The position numbers were made by a program, and so were the translations under genes. The notes under the pieces are model-generated. The model did no database searches and was not told the DNA's origin. It saw only the letters and a program-made list of their open reading frames with translations. From Monoplex corrugatus (taxonomy: Eukaryota; Mollusca; Gastropoda; Littorinimorpha; Ranellidae): a stretch of 64,000 nt of DNA. This document shows, piece after piece, positions 32,155-44,256 of this stretch. How positions within the stretch are numbered: the first letter of the stretch is position 1; each line of letters begins with the position of its first letter. The DNA is taken from positions 53,690,212-53,754,211 of the forward strand of contig JAPXFY010000026.1 of NCBI GenBank assembly GCA_030674185.1, given 5' to 3'.

Positions 32155-32700
32155 GTCAACCCTTAACACTCACATCCTACAGCGCATTCAAAACAATGCT
32201 GCACGCCTTGTACTCAAAAAGAAAAAAGCTGACCACATATCTCCTCTCCTGGCACAACTTCACTGGCTCCCTGTATCAAAGCGCATACAGTACAAACTAG
32301 ACACCATGTGCTACAAAAGCCTCAATAACGCAGCCCCCGATTACCTGTCAAGCCTACTTGAGATCTATCTTCCCTCACGTACCCTCCGCTCTGCCTCCGA
32401 TCCTCTGACTTTTCGCTTTCCACGCACTAAGCTCAATACATATGGTCCACGAGCCTTCTCTATTTCTGGTCCGCTCTCCTGGAACAAACTTCCTCTCTCA
32501 GTCCGTCAGCAAACCTACTTTTGTCTCCTTCAAGTCCGCTCTCAAAACTCACCTTTTCTCCTCTGCATAAAATCCTGACCTCACTCAACCCCTCTGCAGC
32601 CTGTCTCCACTCGGGGGGGAATCACATTGCAATATATAATTGTATATAATATGCTCTCTATAATTTTCCATTGCTTTTATTCTTTCTCCCCATTTATAGC

Positions 32701-32762
<62 letters not shown>

Positions 32763-32905
32763 GCGTGGTGCGTGTGTGTGCGTGCGTGCGTGCGTGCGTG
32801 TGTGTGCGTGCATGCGTGTGAGTGTGTCTGTTTCAGCGCTTAGATTTGATTTTGTCAAGATTTTGCGCTATATAAATATTGTAATTATTATTATTATTAC
32901 AACAG
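32155..32905 (+). mobile_element. CR1/L2-like LINE 3' end with UTR and (ATT)n tail
   Basis: The frame opens L-Q-R-I-Q-N-N-A-A-R-L-V, L-H-W-L-P-V-S-K-R-I-Q-Y-K, S-R-T-L-R-S-A-S-D and G-P-L-S-W-N-K-L-P-L-S-V-R-Q: the classic C-terminus of CR1/L2-type ORFs. A single frameshift lies near 32515, before the K-x-H-L-F end. The 3' UTR has a (GT)n tract (32701-32762), cagcgcttagatttgat, tttgcgctatataaat and (ATT)n at 32882-32900. Confidence 0.8.
32701..32762. repeat. (GT)n microsatellite in LINE 3' UTR
   Basis: About 30 GT units, followed by GCGT repeats to 32825. A GT tract in the same position precedes the same tail at 14160-14270. Confidence 0.95.
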
Positions 32906-33403
32906 GAACGACAACAATGAAATATCAGTACTGCTGATTGTTGTATTAGCATTCTATCTTTTAAAAAAAAAGTAAATTACAGACATAGACCTAAAGACAG
33001 GAGGAAGACAAGAAAGCATTAAAAACAAAGAAAGAGGTGGGATGAAGGTGTTGCACATCAACAAATGCAATGATGATAATAGATTAACTACAACATATGT
33101 CACATCACAGAAGTTATAAAATGTTCAAATAAAAAACACAACAGTTTTCATGTATATGTCAATTGATTAAGTGCACTACAAAAGCATGAGATAAAAGCAA
33201 ATAAGCCTACAGGGTACACATAAAGTAAGAACATCAACCTTATGTAACAGCAATGTAAGCCTATGTTATAGATTACTAACATGGAATCGTACGAGAGAAA
33301 AAAACATGAAAGAAGCAATAAAGAAAAAAAGCTGCTGGGTTGGTGATAGGGGTGTGACATGTTAACTGTAATGCTATGATACAAATAGGTGAACTGTAAT
33401 ACA
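32906..33403. other. No gene seen; short repeat pair
   Basis: 33148-33205 (tatgtcaattgattaagtg .. acaaaagcatgagataaaag) resembles 32084-32140, which lies on the other side of the CR1/L2-like fragment. The rest is plain AT-rich. Confidence 0.45.
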
Positions 33404-36400
33404 TGATCATCATCATGTGCCCTGCCGCATGGCACTGGCGATCATCATGACCCTCCCTACGAATCTATCTTCTGTACCTCTAAGTACATCTGTCAACCTC
33501 TGTCTTCATCCAGTCCGCACGTCCGTCCAATATTTTCTCCCGGGGTCTACCTGGTGCCCTTTTCCCTTCCTGTTTTCCCGTTGAGATTAGGTGCTCTAAT
33601 TTCTCTTACCTCATAAAATGTCCTATAAATGTTGCCTGTCTTTTTCTAATTGTCTTCATTTTTGTGTTTGCCTCTTTCAGGACTGTCTTGTTTGTTTTCT
33701 TTGCTGTCCATAGAACTCTTACCATTCTTCTTATAACACATTTCAGCTGCCTCAATCTTGTTCTGACTTTGCGTGTTAACTGCCCAGACTTCACATCCAT
33801 ACAACAATACTGGTTCTGTATAACACTGAAAAACTCTTCCTGATGTTAATTTATAGGCATTTGTCTGTAAGAACGCTGTTCATTTTCTTCAATGCTGTTT
33901 TACCTTAGCCGATTCTGCTGGCCGTTTCTAATGAGCATCTGCCAACTGGTGAGATGACTGTTCTCAGATATCTAAACTTATCAACTTGTCTCAGTGTGAT
34001 GCCATTTACTGTTATTTTGCATGAGGGGATTTCTTGTTTTGTAGTCATTACCATGACTTCAGTCTTCTTGCTATTTATTTAGCTCCAGCCCTTTGTTTCT
34101 GCTTTTTATTTCTAAAATATTCACAAGATTTTGTAGGTCTTTTTCATTTTCTGCAATTAGAATGGTATCTGCATTACGAAGATTGTTTAACATTTTTCCT
34201 CCAATCTGTATCCCAGGGCATTCTTCTAAGAATGTATATATAATTTTTCATCCAACCTTTATCCAGGGCATTCTTGTAAGTTTCTCATGATGGTTTTGCT
34301 ATAAAGTGAAAACATATCTTGTGATAGAACACACCCCTGCCTAACCCCTATTTTTATAATTTGGAAAGAGCTTATATCGTTTTTTTTGTTTTTTTTAATT
34401 CTCATTCATGCTGTTTGTTCCCAATACATGTTCCTTTAGGAGTCCAAGTTGATTGATCAATTGATCGTGTCTCACCCAATCAAAAGCCTTGGTATAGTCA
34501 ACAAAACATAAACATAATTTATCCCTATTCAGTTCAACTGATTCTTCTATGATAGTTCTTGTGGTGTACATAGCATTAATAGTTCATTTCCGTTCACAAA
34601 TCCACATTGTTCTCTTATTCCTCTTTTTATATATTTGGTTCCTTGTCCTCCTCATCATTATTCTTAATAGAATCTTTGTCACATTACTCATCAAGCTGAT
34701 TGTACGATGGGGTTTGCATTTTATAGCCCCTGCTTTCTTTGAAAATGGAATGAAAATTGATTTTGACATATCTGTCAGGATTTTCCAGTGTTATAAATTT
34801 CATTTATGAGGATTGTTATTCTTTTTACAATACCAACTTTATCTAGAGCCTCAAACATTTCTGTAATAATAGTGTCTGTCCTGGTCCTGTGGCTTTCCCT
34901 AGATTCATCTTTTTCAACACTGCTCTAACTTTATCTTTTATCATTGATGGTCCTTCAACGTTCTTTTTCGTGATGTGTTTTTCCTTTCTGTTATCGTCAA
35001 AAAGATGTTTAATTACTCTCCCAATTATCTAATTTCCCCTCCCCTCCCCATAATAATCGTACCTTCTTTAGATTTTAAGCAACCAGTTGATGCGCACGTC
35101 TTTTTCTTATGGGCAATTACTTCGCTGTTCCTGTACATAAACTTAGGATCTGTTTTGTGTCTGTTTTGAACTTTGTTTCCAGCCAAGCTTCCTTAGTTTC
35201 ACTGCAAATATTCCTGATAGCCTTATGTATCTTTTTGTATTTTTCCTCTGTGCCTTTTTTCCCCTCCGTTCTTCCATCAAGCCTAATTTTTTGCTTTCAG
35301 TTCTTCTTGGCTTTTCTTTCAACTGGAGGGATTTCTTCACAAGATTCATTTCTTGACTTTCTCAAATGAGTCCATTGTTTCTCACTGTCACCAACGTCCT
35401 CGGAGCACTGAATTTGATTTAAACGTATATGGTAACATTTGCATGAGTCTATTCATTTGTCTTGAAGAGTCCATGATTAAGTTTGACGTTACTTTTGATC
35501 TGTTTTCTGTTCTTTAGTTTCAGGTAAATCTTTCCATCACATTCATTTACTTCTGCCCACTCAACAAAATTCTCTCCCCTTTCATTTCGTGTGCCAAGTC
35601 CATGACATCCAACTATGTCATCTACTTTTTCCTGTCCCATTTTAGCATTATTATTGTAAAGTCCTATGATTTAGACTGAGTTTTAGCTGTCTCTAATTCT
35701 TCATAGAAGTTGTCAGTTTCTTCCTCAGTACTTGCGGATATCGGTGCATATATTTGGATGATGTTGATAACAAATGGCTTGCCGTCCGGTCGAATTAATA
35801 AAACTTGGTCTGATGTAACCCAGTATTCTTTTATAGACTATCATGATACCTACTCCTCTTTCATCTGTGCCGCCACCAGAATATATACTTTCATGTTTGC
35901 TTAATGTTATCATGCCTGCTGCCTTCCATCTCACCTCCCCTAGTCCTAAAATGTTAAGCCTTCCCGTCCCTATCTTGACATTTTCTAATTTTCATTTTTG
36001 CAGTCATGCTTTTACATTCCAAGTAGCCATTTATTCTATTTATGAATCTGGTCGCATTAGCTTGATGACAATCGATTGTTTCCTACAAGATGAAAGTGTT
36101 CTAAAGGAGTCCGTGTTTACGTCGCTTAGTTTCTTTTTTTTTTTTGGGGGGGGGGGGGGGGGCTGGCCATGACGTAAAGGAGGATACGACGGTGGTTTCC
36201 TGTTGCCTTCCATAGGCTTTTGTATGAACTCTCCGCTAGCCTTTGTCGTTCCCACGACTACCACAATGCAGGGGAGGGAAGGGTTCTGTTAGGGTTTACT
36301 CCTGAGGCAATCACCAGGCAGCGGTAATTTTCTCTTGGGGTTTATTCCCTTAACCTTGATCTCTCCCGCAACATCCACAAGGCAGTAGTAATAGCTGGGG

Positions 36401-36530
36401 GTCTGGTTCGTGGGCACCAGGGCATGTCCAGACACGGTGGGCCTGCGTGCTGCATGTCTGGGGGCCAGACATCCTCTGAGTCCCTCCGAGTTTAACCTGA
36501 GTCCATGAGGTGTTCAGTTACTGTGTGTTG
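33404..36530 (-). mobile_element. Near full-length RTE-type LINE with endonuclease, heavily mutated
   Basis: About 3.1 kb, close to the usual RTE length. On the minus strand: GC-richer 5' leader (36530-36170), endonuclease-phosphatase start A-T-W-N-V-K-x-L near 36020, I-L-G-L-G-E-V-R-W-K-A-A-G, Y-S-G-G-G-T-D-E-R-G-V-G, and G-L-G-T-R-N-E-R-G-E with V-E-W-A near 35550. RT remnants follow (34900-34100) and a C-terminus ending at (ATG)n by 33404. Many stops and frameshifts; the catalytic box is lost. It is the only copy here that keeps the endonuclease. Confidence 0.85.
36140..36163. repeat. Poly-T/poly-G run
   Basis: About 12 T then about 18 G inside the 5' leader of the antisense RTE copy. Confidence 0.95.
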
Positions 36531-36904
36531 CCATGGGGATTGCATACAATTGTCAAACAAGTCATAAATAGTTAAATATTTTCAAATGAAATCCATAGGA
36601 AAGGAGTAAAGACAAAAAAGATTGAGTGTTTTTGACACAGAAATATAATAGCATAAAAATGGGGTGAATAGGCTCACTAGAGGTTTTATTAGCACGCGTA
36701 TGTAGATTTAGAAAAGGGGCTTTAATTAGAAAAGTTACTTACGATATTTCAAGCAGTTATTTGTGAAGCTTTCGTTTAAAGCTTTTTAGTGATGTGCATC
36801 ACTTGATGATGATGGGCAATACTAATAGGAAAGGAGATGCATGTTTTAAATATGTCTAATCGTGATCTTTGAAGATGAAAGTCATATCTTGGTGTAGTGT
36901 ATTT

Positions 36905-38665
36905 GGCTTAGTATAAATAGTTCTGTTGAATATTTGGGGCGGCTCTGTGCACAGTTTCGAACATTTGTGTGTTTTTGTTGTATAATAGTTCTGTTAAATA
37001 TTTTTGGGCGGTTCTGTGCACAGTTTCGAACATTTGTGCGTTTTTGTTGTATAATAGTTCTGTTAAATGTTTTGGGGCGGCATTGTGCACAGTTTTGAAC
37101 ATTAGTGTGGTTTTCTTGTACTGAAGTTGGTTTTTAAGCGATAATATTACTGTCCTTTTTGACTTCTGGTCTATGGATAGGGAGCGGTCATCTACTGTAA
37201 GTTTTTCTGCTCTGTGCACAGTTTCGAACATTTGTGTGTTTTTGTTGTACTAAAGCTGGTTTCTGATTGATGATATTTCTGCCTTTTTAACTTTTGGTCT
37301 GTGGATAGGGAGCTGTCAGTTACAAGAAGTTTTCTTGCTCTTCTGTACAGAGAATTAATTTTTTTGATAGAGCTTCATTGCAACCATCCCATTTCATTGA
37401 TTTATAGTCAATATAAGATTTTATATGGGCCATGTAACTAGCTTTTTTGCTTCAGTGTTGATAAAATATGAAAGAAGAAATAGAGCTTTACTGAAATAAC
37501 ATTGTGGACTGCCCATGTAATTTTTTTGTCTATGTATACACGTGGTGCTTAGAAAATTGCCCTATATTCACGCCATCTAAAGTTAGCTGAAGACAGTTTT
37601 GAGAGTTGGTATTTTTGGCGAGTTCTTATTACCATTGATTTTCTTTTTGCAGGATTGATCTGCATATGGTTCGGATTACACCATTCTGATCCTTGGTTTA
37701 TATATAGTTATAACGTGTCTTGGATTTCAGAAATCTGTTTCTCGGATGTGTTTAGAGAAATGTCGTCATTAAGCATATGGCATTCAATAGAGTTTGATGT
37801 TATACATAAGGGTAAATCGTTGGTATAGACACAGAATGAGATAAGGCCTAGAACTGAACCTTGTGGTGCATCAAATGATATCCCTCTTACAGAAGAGAAT
37901 CTACTGTAAGCAGATATACGTTGACGAGAAGAAGGGAAGGATATGGGGGTTATCTAGATAGACATTAAGTTTTGAAAGAAGGGTTTCATGATCAGTGAGG
38001 TCAAATGCTTTCTCGAAGTCTAAGAAGAGAACCCTAATAAATTTGTATCATTTATGGCCGATAGCCATGAGTTTGTTATGTTTGCACTTTTGCATGATCG
38101 ATGCTGATAGTATCCTTGTTGAAGCGGGTGAAATAGTTTATGATCTTCCACGAATTTCTTCAGTTGTTTATCAACATGTCTTTCAAATGGTTTAGAGACT
38201 ACTGATAATAGTGGTATTGGCCTATAATTGCATACAGTATTTCTATCTCTTGTCTTTGATAAAGGGATTGTTTTCGCCTTTTTTGTCGAGAAGAGTTTCT
38301 GATTTACATATAAACTAAATAAACATGCTAGAGTTTAAACAATGTGAAGCATGGGTAGTTTAAATATTTTGCTACAGATTTCGAGAAAGTGATTCATCTG
38401 TTTCGGCTAATGTTATGTTTTCAGCCCCAGATACCAAATGTTAATTAAAGGCTTTGGGGGTCAGTTGTCGTGGAATATTGGTGCATTTCAAAGATGAGCC
38501 TTTGATAAATATGGTTAGAGCTCGCCAGATTGTTGATGTGTCTCTTTGCTCTTTAGTGAGTTTCCTGAAGTAAACTTTCTTTGCGTTTCTTGTTATGTGC
38601 TTTACTTTGTTTCTAGATTTTTTGTATTCTGTATACATTTTGTTGGCTTTTGATTGGGTCTGTTA
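36905..38665 (-). mobile_element. Degenerate non-LTR RT, fourth LINE family, with internal tandem repeats
   Basis: On the minus strand in order with frame breaks: Y-T-E-Y-K-K-S-R-N-K-V-K-H, T-I-W-R-A-L, L-D-F-E-K-A-F-D-L-T-D-H-E-T-L-L, then A-P-Q-G-S-V-L-G with Y-T-N-D-L-P near 37850. The active-site box appears as L-N-D-D. D-F-E-K-A-F-D-x-x-D-H and P-Q-G-S-V-L-G are Jockey/CR1-superclade RT motifs, unlike the RTE copies. The C-terminal part is locally triplicated (36921-37125). Confidence 0.75.
36921..37125 (-). repeat. Three tandem 68/69-bp units in frame within the LINE remnant
   Basis: Units start at 36921, 36989 and 37058. Each encodes, on the minus strand, a variant of K-N-x-Q-M-F-E-T-V-H-R-x-A then a T-E-L-L-Y-type end. 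A further copy of the core (gtgcacagtttcgaacattt) is at 37216, within a second, partly overlapping duplication (37126-37215 against 37245-37345). Confidence 0.85.
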
Positions 38666-39116
38666 AGAAATAATCATAATGAGTGATGGCATAAATATAC
38701 CAATATACCATCGTCATTCATTTCAGCAAGAAAAACGAAAACGTAAAGAGAGTGCACTGTCTGTCATCGGCACGAAAACGCATTATTAAACAAAAAACGA
38801 AACAAGCATTCTCAGTCGTCTGCTACAAAGATTATTATTATGTGTCATGGGAATTGTCTCCCCGCTTCTCAAAATCTTGTGAGAACATTAATTTGATTGG
38901 GTAATCTTCACACGTGACATGATAATGTCAGCCTGCTGTCCAAGTTGGTAAAACTTGTTTTCGTTAAAGTTGATGATGGCAAAATAGTTTTTTTGTGACT
39001 TCTTGGACGAGGTTATGCAGTGTTGCTCGACTGATTAACGTAGGACTTAGGGTCTGCTGCCAAACTCAAGCGCAACGATCCGGGAACAAGCTTGGCGGGG
39101 GACAATCCACTCCAAC
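38666..39116. promoter_or_regulatory. Possible promoter and 5' UTR of the gene starting at 39117
   Basis: Repeat-free. The last ~120 bases are richer in CpG (gcgcaacgatccgggaac, ttggcggggg) than neighbouring sequence and run into the start codon at 39117. No TATA box is placed. Inference from composition and position only. Confidence 0.3.
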
Positions 39117-39149
39117 ATGGCGTCAGATAGTGGCACCTCCTACACACAG
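39117..39149 (+). CDS. Candidate first coding exon (MASDSGTSYTQ) of an unidentified gene
   Basis: ATG at 39117 lies in a strong context (CCAACATGG: A at -3, G at +4). It is followed by 11 codons rich in S, T, Y and Q, then CAG|GTATCG. The 120 bases upstream contain several CpGs, unlike the AT-rich surroundings, and are free of recognisable repeats, as expected for a promoter and 5' UTR. The exon ends in phase 0. I do not recognise the gene. A tiny MAS..SY.Q first exon is reminiscent of FET-type RNA-binding proteins, but 11 residues cannot establish that. No downstream exon was found between here and the window end. Confidence 0.45.
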
Positions 39150-40224
39150 GTATCGCATTTGCCTTCCTACTTTTTCGGTGTCTTTGTTTTAGTAATAATG
39201 CATGGTTGTATAGCAGAAGACTATATTGTCCTATGACTTTTTCACACACATAATTGGAACTGAGCATGGACAACTTTGGGCATTTACTTAGCTGAAAACG
39301 CGGATGCCTACAGACGTGCGGTGTCTGCTGTGAGTTCATTTCCGCTGAGAAAAAAAGATTCGTTTGCTAAAATATTTGGTGCTAAACTGCTCAGACAAAT
39401 AAATTTATTATAAGACACATGCAAATTGAAATCCGTTTTATTTCCTTAAATGTTCATGCTGAAGTTGGCTTAGATTCAGGACATTACAATGTTGTTTTTT
39501 TCCTTGATTTTCTTTAAACTGAGGATCAGTTTTAGTTTAGCCAAATGCCAGCAGTGGTGTTTGGTTCGGGTCATGTCAAGAGGAAATAGATCTAACAGTG
39601 CTCAATACACTGTAGGTATTATTCATAGTTTCTTCAGGTGCTTGCTCAGCCGTTGTTTTGTTTTAATCAGTGGGCCTGTGTAATGTAACCAGGATTTGTT
39701 GTATTACAGACAGGTAAACAGGGAATGACATTTGTGATTTTGAGTAATTTTGCTATTTTTGGTGAAGTAAGTCATGGACTAAATTATATTAATTCACCAT
39801 AGCTTGATCAGTTCTTTCAAACACACTCTGGCAGCACTCAAGACTTTTATAAATTATGTGTCATAAATACGACTTTCGATTTGAAATGGAATTGGGAGCC
39901 CATCCAGATCAACATGACAGAGCTTGACTACTTTACAGTTTGTTGCCTTATAGTAGCCTGTAAATCTAGACACTAGATCTGTTATCTTGTAATGTTGCAT
40001 AATTTAGTTACATAGTATTATACTTTGCTACTCAGAGACATGCATGTGTATGCACACAGAGCTGGTTCTCTGGTGCAGACACCTTGCACACAACAGCAGA
40101 GTAGCAGTACTAGCACGATGTGAATTTACTAGCCTACTTAAAATTGTATAATTTAATTTAGAAAAAATTGAAGATAAATTTGCAAGTATAGTAATATTAA
40201 CATGTGCTCAGTCAGTTCAGATAA
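39150..40224. other. Presumed first intron, no exon recognised
   Basis: AT-rich, non-repetitive sequence following the donor at 39150. Confidence 0.45.
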
Positions 40225-40425
40225 AGTGGCCTGGTTGGTGCAGAGATAGAAGCATTCGCCTTCCAGTGTGCCTGTATTAGTTTGCTTTAGTGTGAATTAC
40301 GCCTGTAGAACTTCATATAGCACGTGTGCGGCCTCCAGTCAACCAAACTGTGAATGGGTACTGGACTTTCTTCAAAGTTAGGTGACGATAAAGACGCGAG
40401 AGAGAGTTGGGATGGGCACTGTTTT
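40225..40425 (+). mobile_element. tRNA-headed SINE, family C
   Basis: Starts gtggcctggttggtgcagag (A box-like) and includes cgccttccagtgtgcc. The body is accaaactgtgaatgggtac then a gataaagacgcgagagagag block, a SINE body I have seen in mollusc sequence. The B box is not convincing. Confidence 0.45.
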
Positions 40426-42585
40426 AAAAATGTTGGCCTCAAGAAAAGTTTAGGTCTTTGCACCCCATTTCCATATTACCATAGGATTATGGAACAGCCA
40501 TACCTATTAAATTTGCTTTTTAAGTATGTCTGTCTTGTTTAGTTGCTATGGTAAGAACGACTTCTTTTGCGCCTAGCTCTTAATAATAAACTCATGGGGG
40601 CCTTTCACAGTATTTAGATAATTTGCTGGTCTTCCATTTAAGTTTCATCTTATTGTTGACTCAAGGTCTGATGTATTGAATTTAGTTTCAGTCTTCAGCA
40701 TAAAGAAGTGACCTGTCTGCTGCACATCTTAATACTCGGTCATTCTGACAGTGTAAGCATAGTTTCATAGGTTCATCTCTCTCTCCCCTTGGCAACACAT
40801 CGGATTTTGTTGAGGCTTAAGGGGCCAGATTATTACCAGCAGATGAGGGTGGCATGCATACATGCATGTAATTATCCAAGTGTGATGAGTCCCAGTTGAA
40901 CAAACTCAGAACTCTGAGGCATCTAGTGTCTTTTCATGACAGCTTGTGTATAAATACTTTTTAAAAATGTACATGTATGCTTTACATCCAGAGTACAACA
41001 CGCATACAGTATAATTTTGTAGTTTTTGTGGATATACCGATACTGAAACTGTTGATTTTTTTATAATAAAACTTTCAGTTGACTTTTTTGTTCAACTTTT
41101 ATTTCATTGATTGTCATGTTGTATACTGATCTTGATATCTTTTCATTGTGTTTCGTCTTCAGTTGTTGTTTATCATTTTGTTTATTTTTTGTTGTCATTT
41201 TTACTTTGTTCTGAATTGATATATTTTGTTAAAACTAAACACACGTGTTTTATTTCTTGTCTTTTCATATGAATGTCCCATGTACATTTTTGTTGGTTTT
41301 GTTTTCATTGTTTTGTTTTCTTGAGTCTGTGTGGGAACAGTCTTTCTTTGGAGAAGGAGGAAAGAGTTTTTTGTTTGATGCAGCACAGAGCGTTATATGA
41401 ATTATATATATTAATTGCTCTTTTGTGACTTTGGTCATGCCAAAAATGAAACTGAAAAGTGAAAACTAATATTAGTCTCATGTAAAGTATTACAAGTAAC
41501 ACTACATTACATGAACCCAGTATCATGTGAAGTTGATATGAATTTTTTTTTTTGCAGTGATAAGGAAAATATTTATAACTGCTTCATCAGTACAGATTTA
41601 ATTTCTAACTTGATCTTCCTTGTAAAGAAAAAGAAAAGAAGAGAAGCTGGATATTTCATTGTGCTTCCATGACCTGTAACTTAGTGTAAGCCTGAATTGT
41701 ATTTCCTGTACTGTACAAATGGACAAACATACTGCCTAAGAGATTTCATCGCTTTACAGGGCTTGTGAAATCCGCTTGCCTGGTCACCCGAGGCAAGTAA
41801 AAAATCTGGAGGGCGAGTCAGACAAAAATTAGTAGTCAAACAAAAATTACTAGTCCATTAGGCGAGTGATAATTATGCCCCCTGCACTTATAATTTATTT
41901 CGATTTTTCATACTTGCCACTCTGTTGAATGATTTTGTCTGCATTGATCCATTCTGCCAATGTTTATGCAAAAACCAGACTGTCTAGGGAAAGGGAACTC
42001 TGCGTCCCCAAAAACTGTCAGTGAAGAGTCGGTGCAATACTTTACAATCAAATGTTTACTGATCAGCAACCTTTCACCCACTCTGTGAGTGTTGAATGGT
42101 TAGAAGCTTCAAACTCTAAGTAAGTACGGAAACAGAAAATTATACAACATGTGTCTTACTGAGATCAAGGTATGGGTAGGGGAAGAGAATGCGTGTGCTA
42201 TTGGCAAGGAGATTCGGGAGACAGGAACAAATTTGATGCATCACTTTATAAGTTGATACATCAAAGACACTAGTGTAGAAGGCATAGATGCTATATAGTC
42301 TCTTGGACAAATTTCAGTCAAGGTGGATCAAATATTTTCAAAGTATTTTCCCTTCACACTGAACAGCTGAAGTCAAGAAAATGTAATGATGATTACAGTA
42401 TATGGCACCGGATCTTGACAATTCAAATCAAGGCGCACCCACGCACCAGACATAATCATAATGCATGCGATCAATGCAGACCACCTTACAACGTGTGTAT
42501 GTTTTGAAATGGTTATAGTCCTGATATGGCTCTATGCAGTCAGCTGGGCTTTGAACAATCTGTTTTTGTCTCTGTCACTCGCTGT
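40426..42585. other. No gene seen; possible repeat at 40757-40925
   Basis: 40757-40925 shares an order of blocks (ggttc..ctctctccc, then ..gatgagtcc..gaacaaactc) with 1-200. The remainder is AT-rich with no supported exon. Confidence 0.4.
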
Positions 42586-42625
42586 CTCTCTCTCTCTCTC
42601 TTGTCTGTCTGTCTCTCACACGCAT

Positions 42626-42659
<34 letters not shown>

Positions 42660-42690
42660 CACACTCACACTCACACTCACACTCACACAC

Positions 42691-42740
<50 letters not shown>
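42586..42740. repeat. Compound (TC)n / (CA)n / (ACTC)n microsatellite
   Basis: TC run, TGTC, then CA interrupted by five ACTCAC units and further CA. The text after it (actcagcttgttagacctg) resembles text near 2870 and 42849, again linking unique flanks to CA tracts. Confidence 0.93.
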
Positions 42741-42741
<1 letters not shown>

Positions 42742-42935
42742 CATACTCAGCTTGTTAGACCTGCAGTCCTTGACCCAAATTATCGTCTTGTGAGCTGTCT
42801 ACCTACCTACAGGCACACATGGACAAGAATGGTGAGTTAGGGTGCACTCAGCTTATTACACTATTAGGCATATGACCCATAAGTACGGAAGTTGTCATCC
42901 TCTTTCTAGCTGGTCACAAACACGGGGCTGTTAAC

Positions 42936-43250
42936 TTCAGACATCAGAGCGCTGCATTACTCAAGGATAGTAGCATTAGATCCCATTGGATTGTCTTAGT
43001 CCTTAGTTGAACTCCTGGGAGCCCCTCTGTCCTGGTTGATGATTTCTTTGAGGAAGTCCATCTACCCAGTGCTGCTGTGTTTTGTGAACACCACACCCTC
43101 ACGATGTGTAGCCCCCCAGCTGAGGCAGTGCACCAAGATGTGGCACTTGGAGCCAGCCGTGAGAGGTTTAGGAGATGGACGGGGATCATTGTTTCCATCC
43201 ATCCAACATGCAAAATGCAGCTGCCAGAGGAAAAACATTGTACCCCTATC
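42936..43250. repeat. Unclassified interspersed repeat
   Basis: The first ~65 bases match 31925-31992. The minus strand holds a partly open frame (W-Q-L-H-F-A-C-W-M-D-G..H-I-L-V-H-C-L-S-W-G) with stops and no family recognised. Confidence 0.35.
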
Positions 43251-43283
43251 CAGAACCTCCTGCAGCCAAGTTTAGGCACAAGC

Positions 43284-43345
43284 AGGTTTGCTCATATGTT
43301 GATCTGAGAGATTGGAAAAATCTCCACCCTTTACAAGAGGACATA
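43284..43345 (-). mobile_element. SINE family B fragment
   Basis: Contains gttgatctgagagattgg, aaaatctccacc and ttta. Its reverse complement matches the ggtggagaattttctgatct block of the SINE at 58940. Confidence 0.5.
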
Positions 43346-43487
43346 AGATGTAGAAAAACTTGGCATCATTTTTTATCTTTAATAATATAATTATAATAAC
43401 TGACACCGTACAGATCTTAGTAAAACAGAAATCAGAATCGATGTCATGTATACATTTCTGTGTATCTGTTGCTGGCTCCATATGTGT

Positions 43488-43505
43488 GTGTGTGTGTGCG
43501 CGCGC

Positions 43506-43557
<52 letters not shown>

Positions 43558-43582
43558 TATGTCTCTGTGTGTGTGTGTGTGC
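43488..43582. repeat. (GT)n microsatellite with GCGC
   Basis: GT interrupted by gcgcgcgc at 43499-43505 and again near 43553. Confidence 0.95.
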
Positions 43583-43654
43583 CTGCCAGTAGTGTTTACT
43601 GGGAAGTAGGAAAGGTCTGTTTGTGTATAATTTGTTGTTGTTGTTGTTGTTAAT

Positions 43655-44159
43655 GTCCACATTAGGAAATATTCTCCAGAGAGCCAGCATTTGTTTTCCT
43701 GTTTCTTAACCTCAGCACAGTTTTCAGCATTTTAAGTGCAGTATCAGATAGAGTCATATGGCAGCTAAGAAATATACCTGAACTTCAAAATAGGCTGGGG
43801 GAAAAACATGCACAGAGGCCTTGATATTGGAAAACATGTGAGTGGAATTCTGAAATCATGCTTATTATAAGAGGTTAAATCAGGGAGGTCACAGAGTGTG
43901 ACAGTGTGGGTGTCCTGTGAGTGATAGACTGTTCAGTTTCCTTTTATTTACTTTGAGTTTGAGCTGTTATTGGAAGAGGTGGGTGGGTTGGGACAGTTGG
44001 CTTCTCAGTGGCTTACTTTGGGCTTTGAGTGGGCTTTTCTTTGTCACTGGGGTGTGTTCACTTTGGTCATGGTCATCAGGAAGGGATTGGTCAGTGAGCT
44101 GCTCATGTGATTATGGTAATATTACTAGTGTAAATGTGGAATTGGTGGTAGTGCTAACT

Positions 44160-44160
<1 letters not shown>
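43655..44160. other. No gene or repeat recognised
   Basis: Mixed composition; the plus-strand open frame from 43917 has no splice or family support. Confidence 0.45.
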
Positions 44161-44161
<1 letters not shown>

Positions 44162-44237
<76 letters not shown>

Positions 44238-44256
44238 AGAAGAAGAAGAAGAAGGG
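44162..44256. repeat. Compound (GT)n(GA)n(GAA)n microsatellite
   Basis: Clean blocks: GT 44162-44206, GA 44207-44235, GAA 44234-44254. The second half is pure purine on the plus strand. Confidence 0.97.

Noticed and set aside
42944..43279. 111-residue minus-strand gene
   Set aside because: It overlaps an interspersed repeat also seen at 31925, and the better-looking alternative frame is broken by stops.
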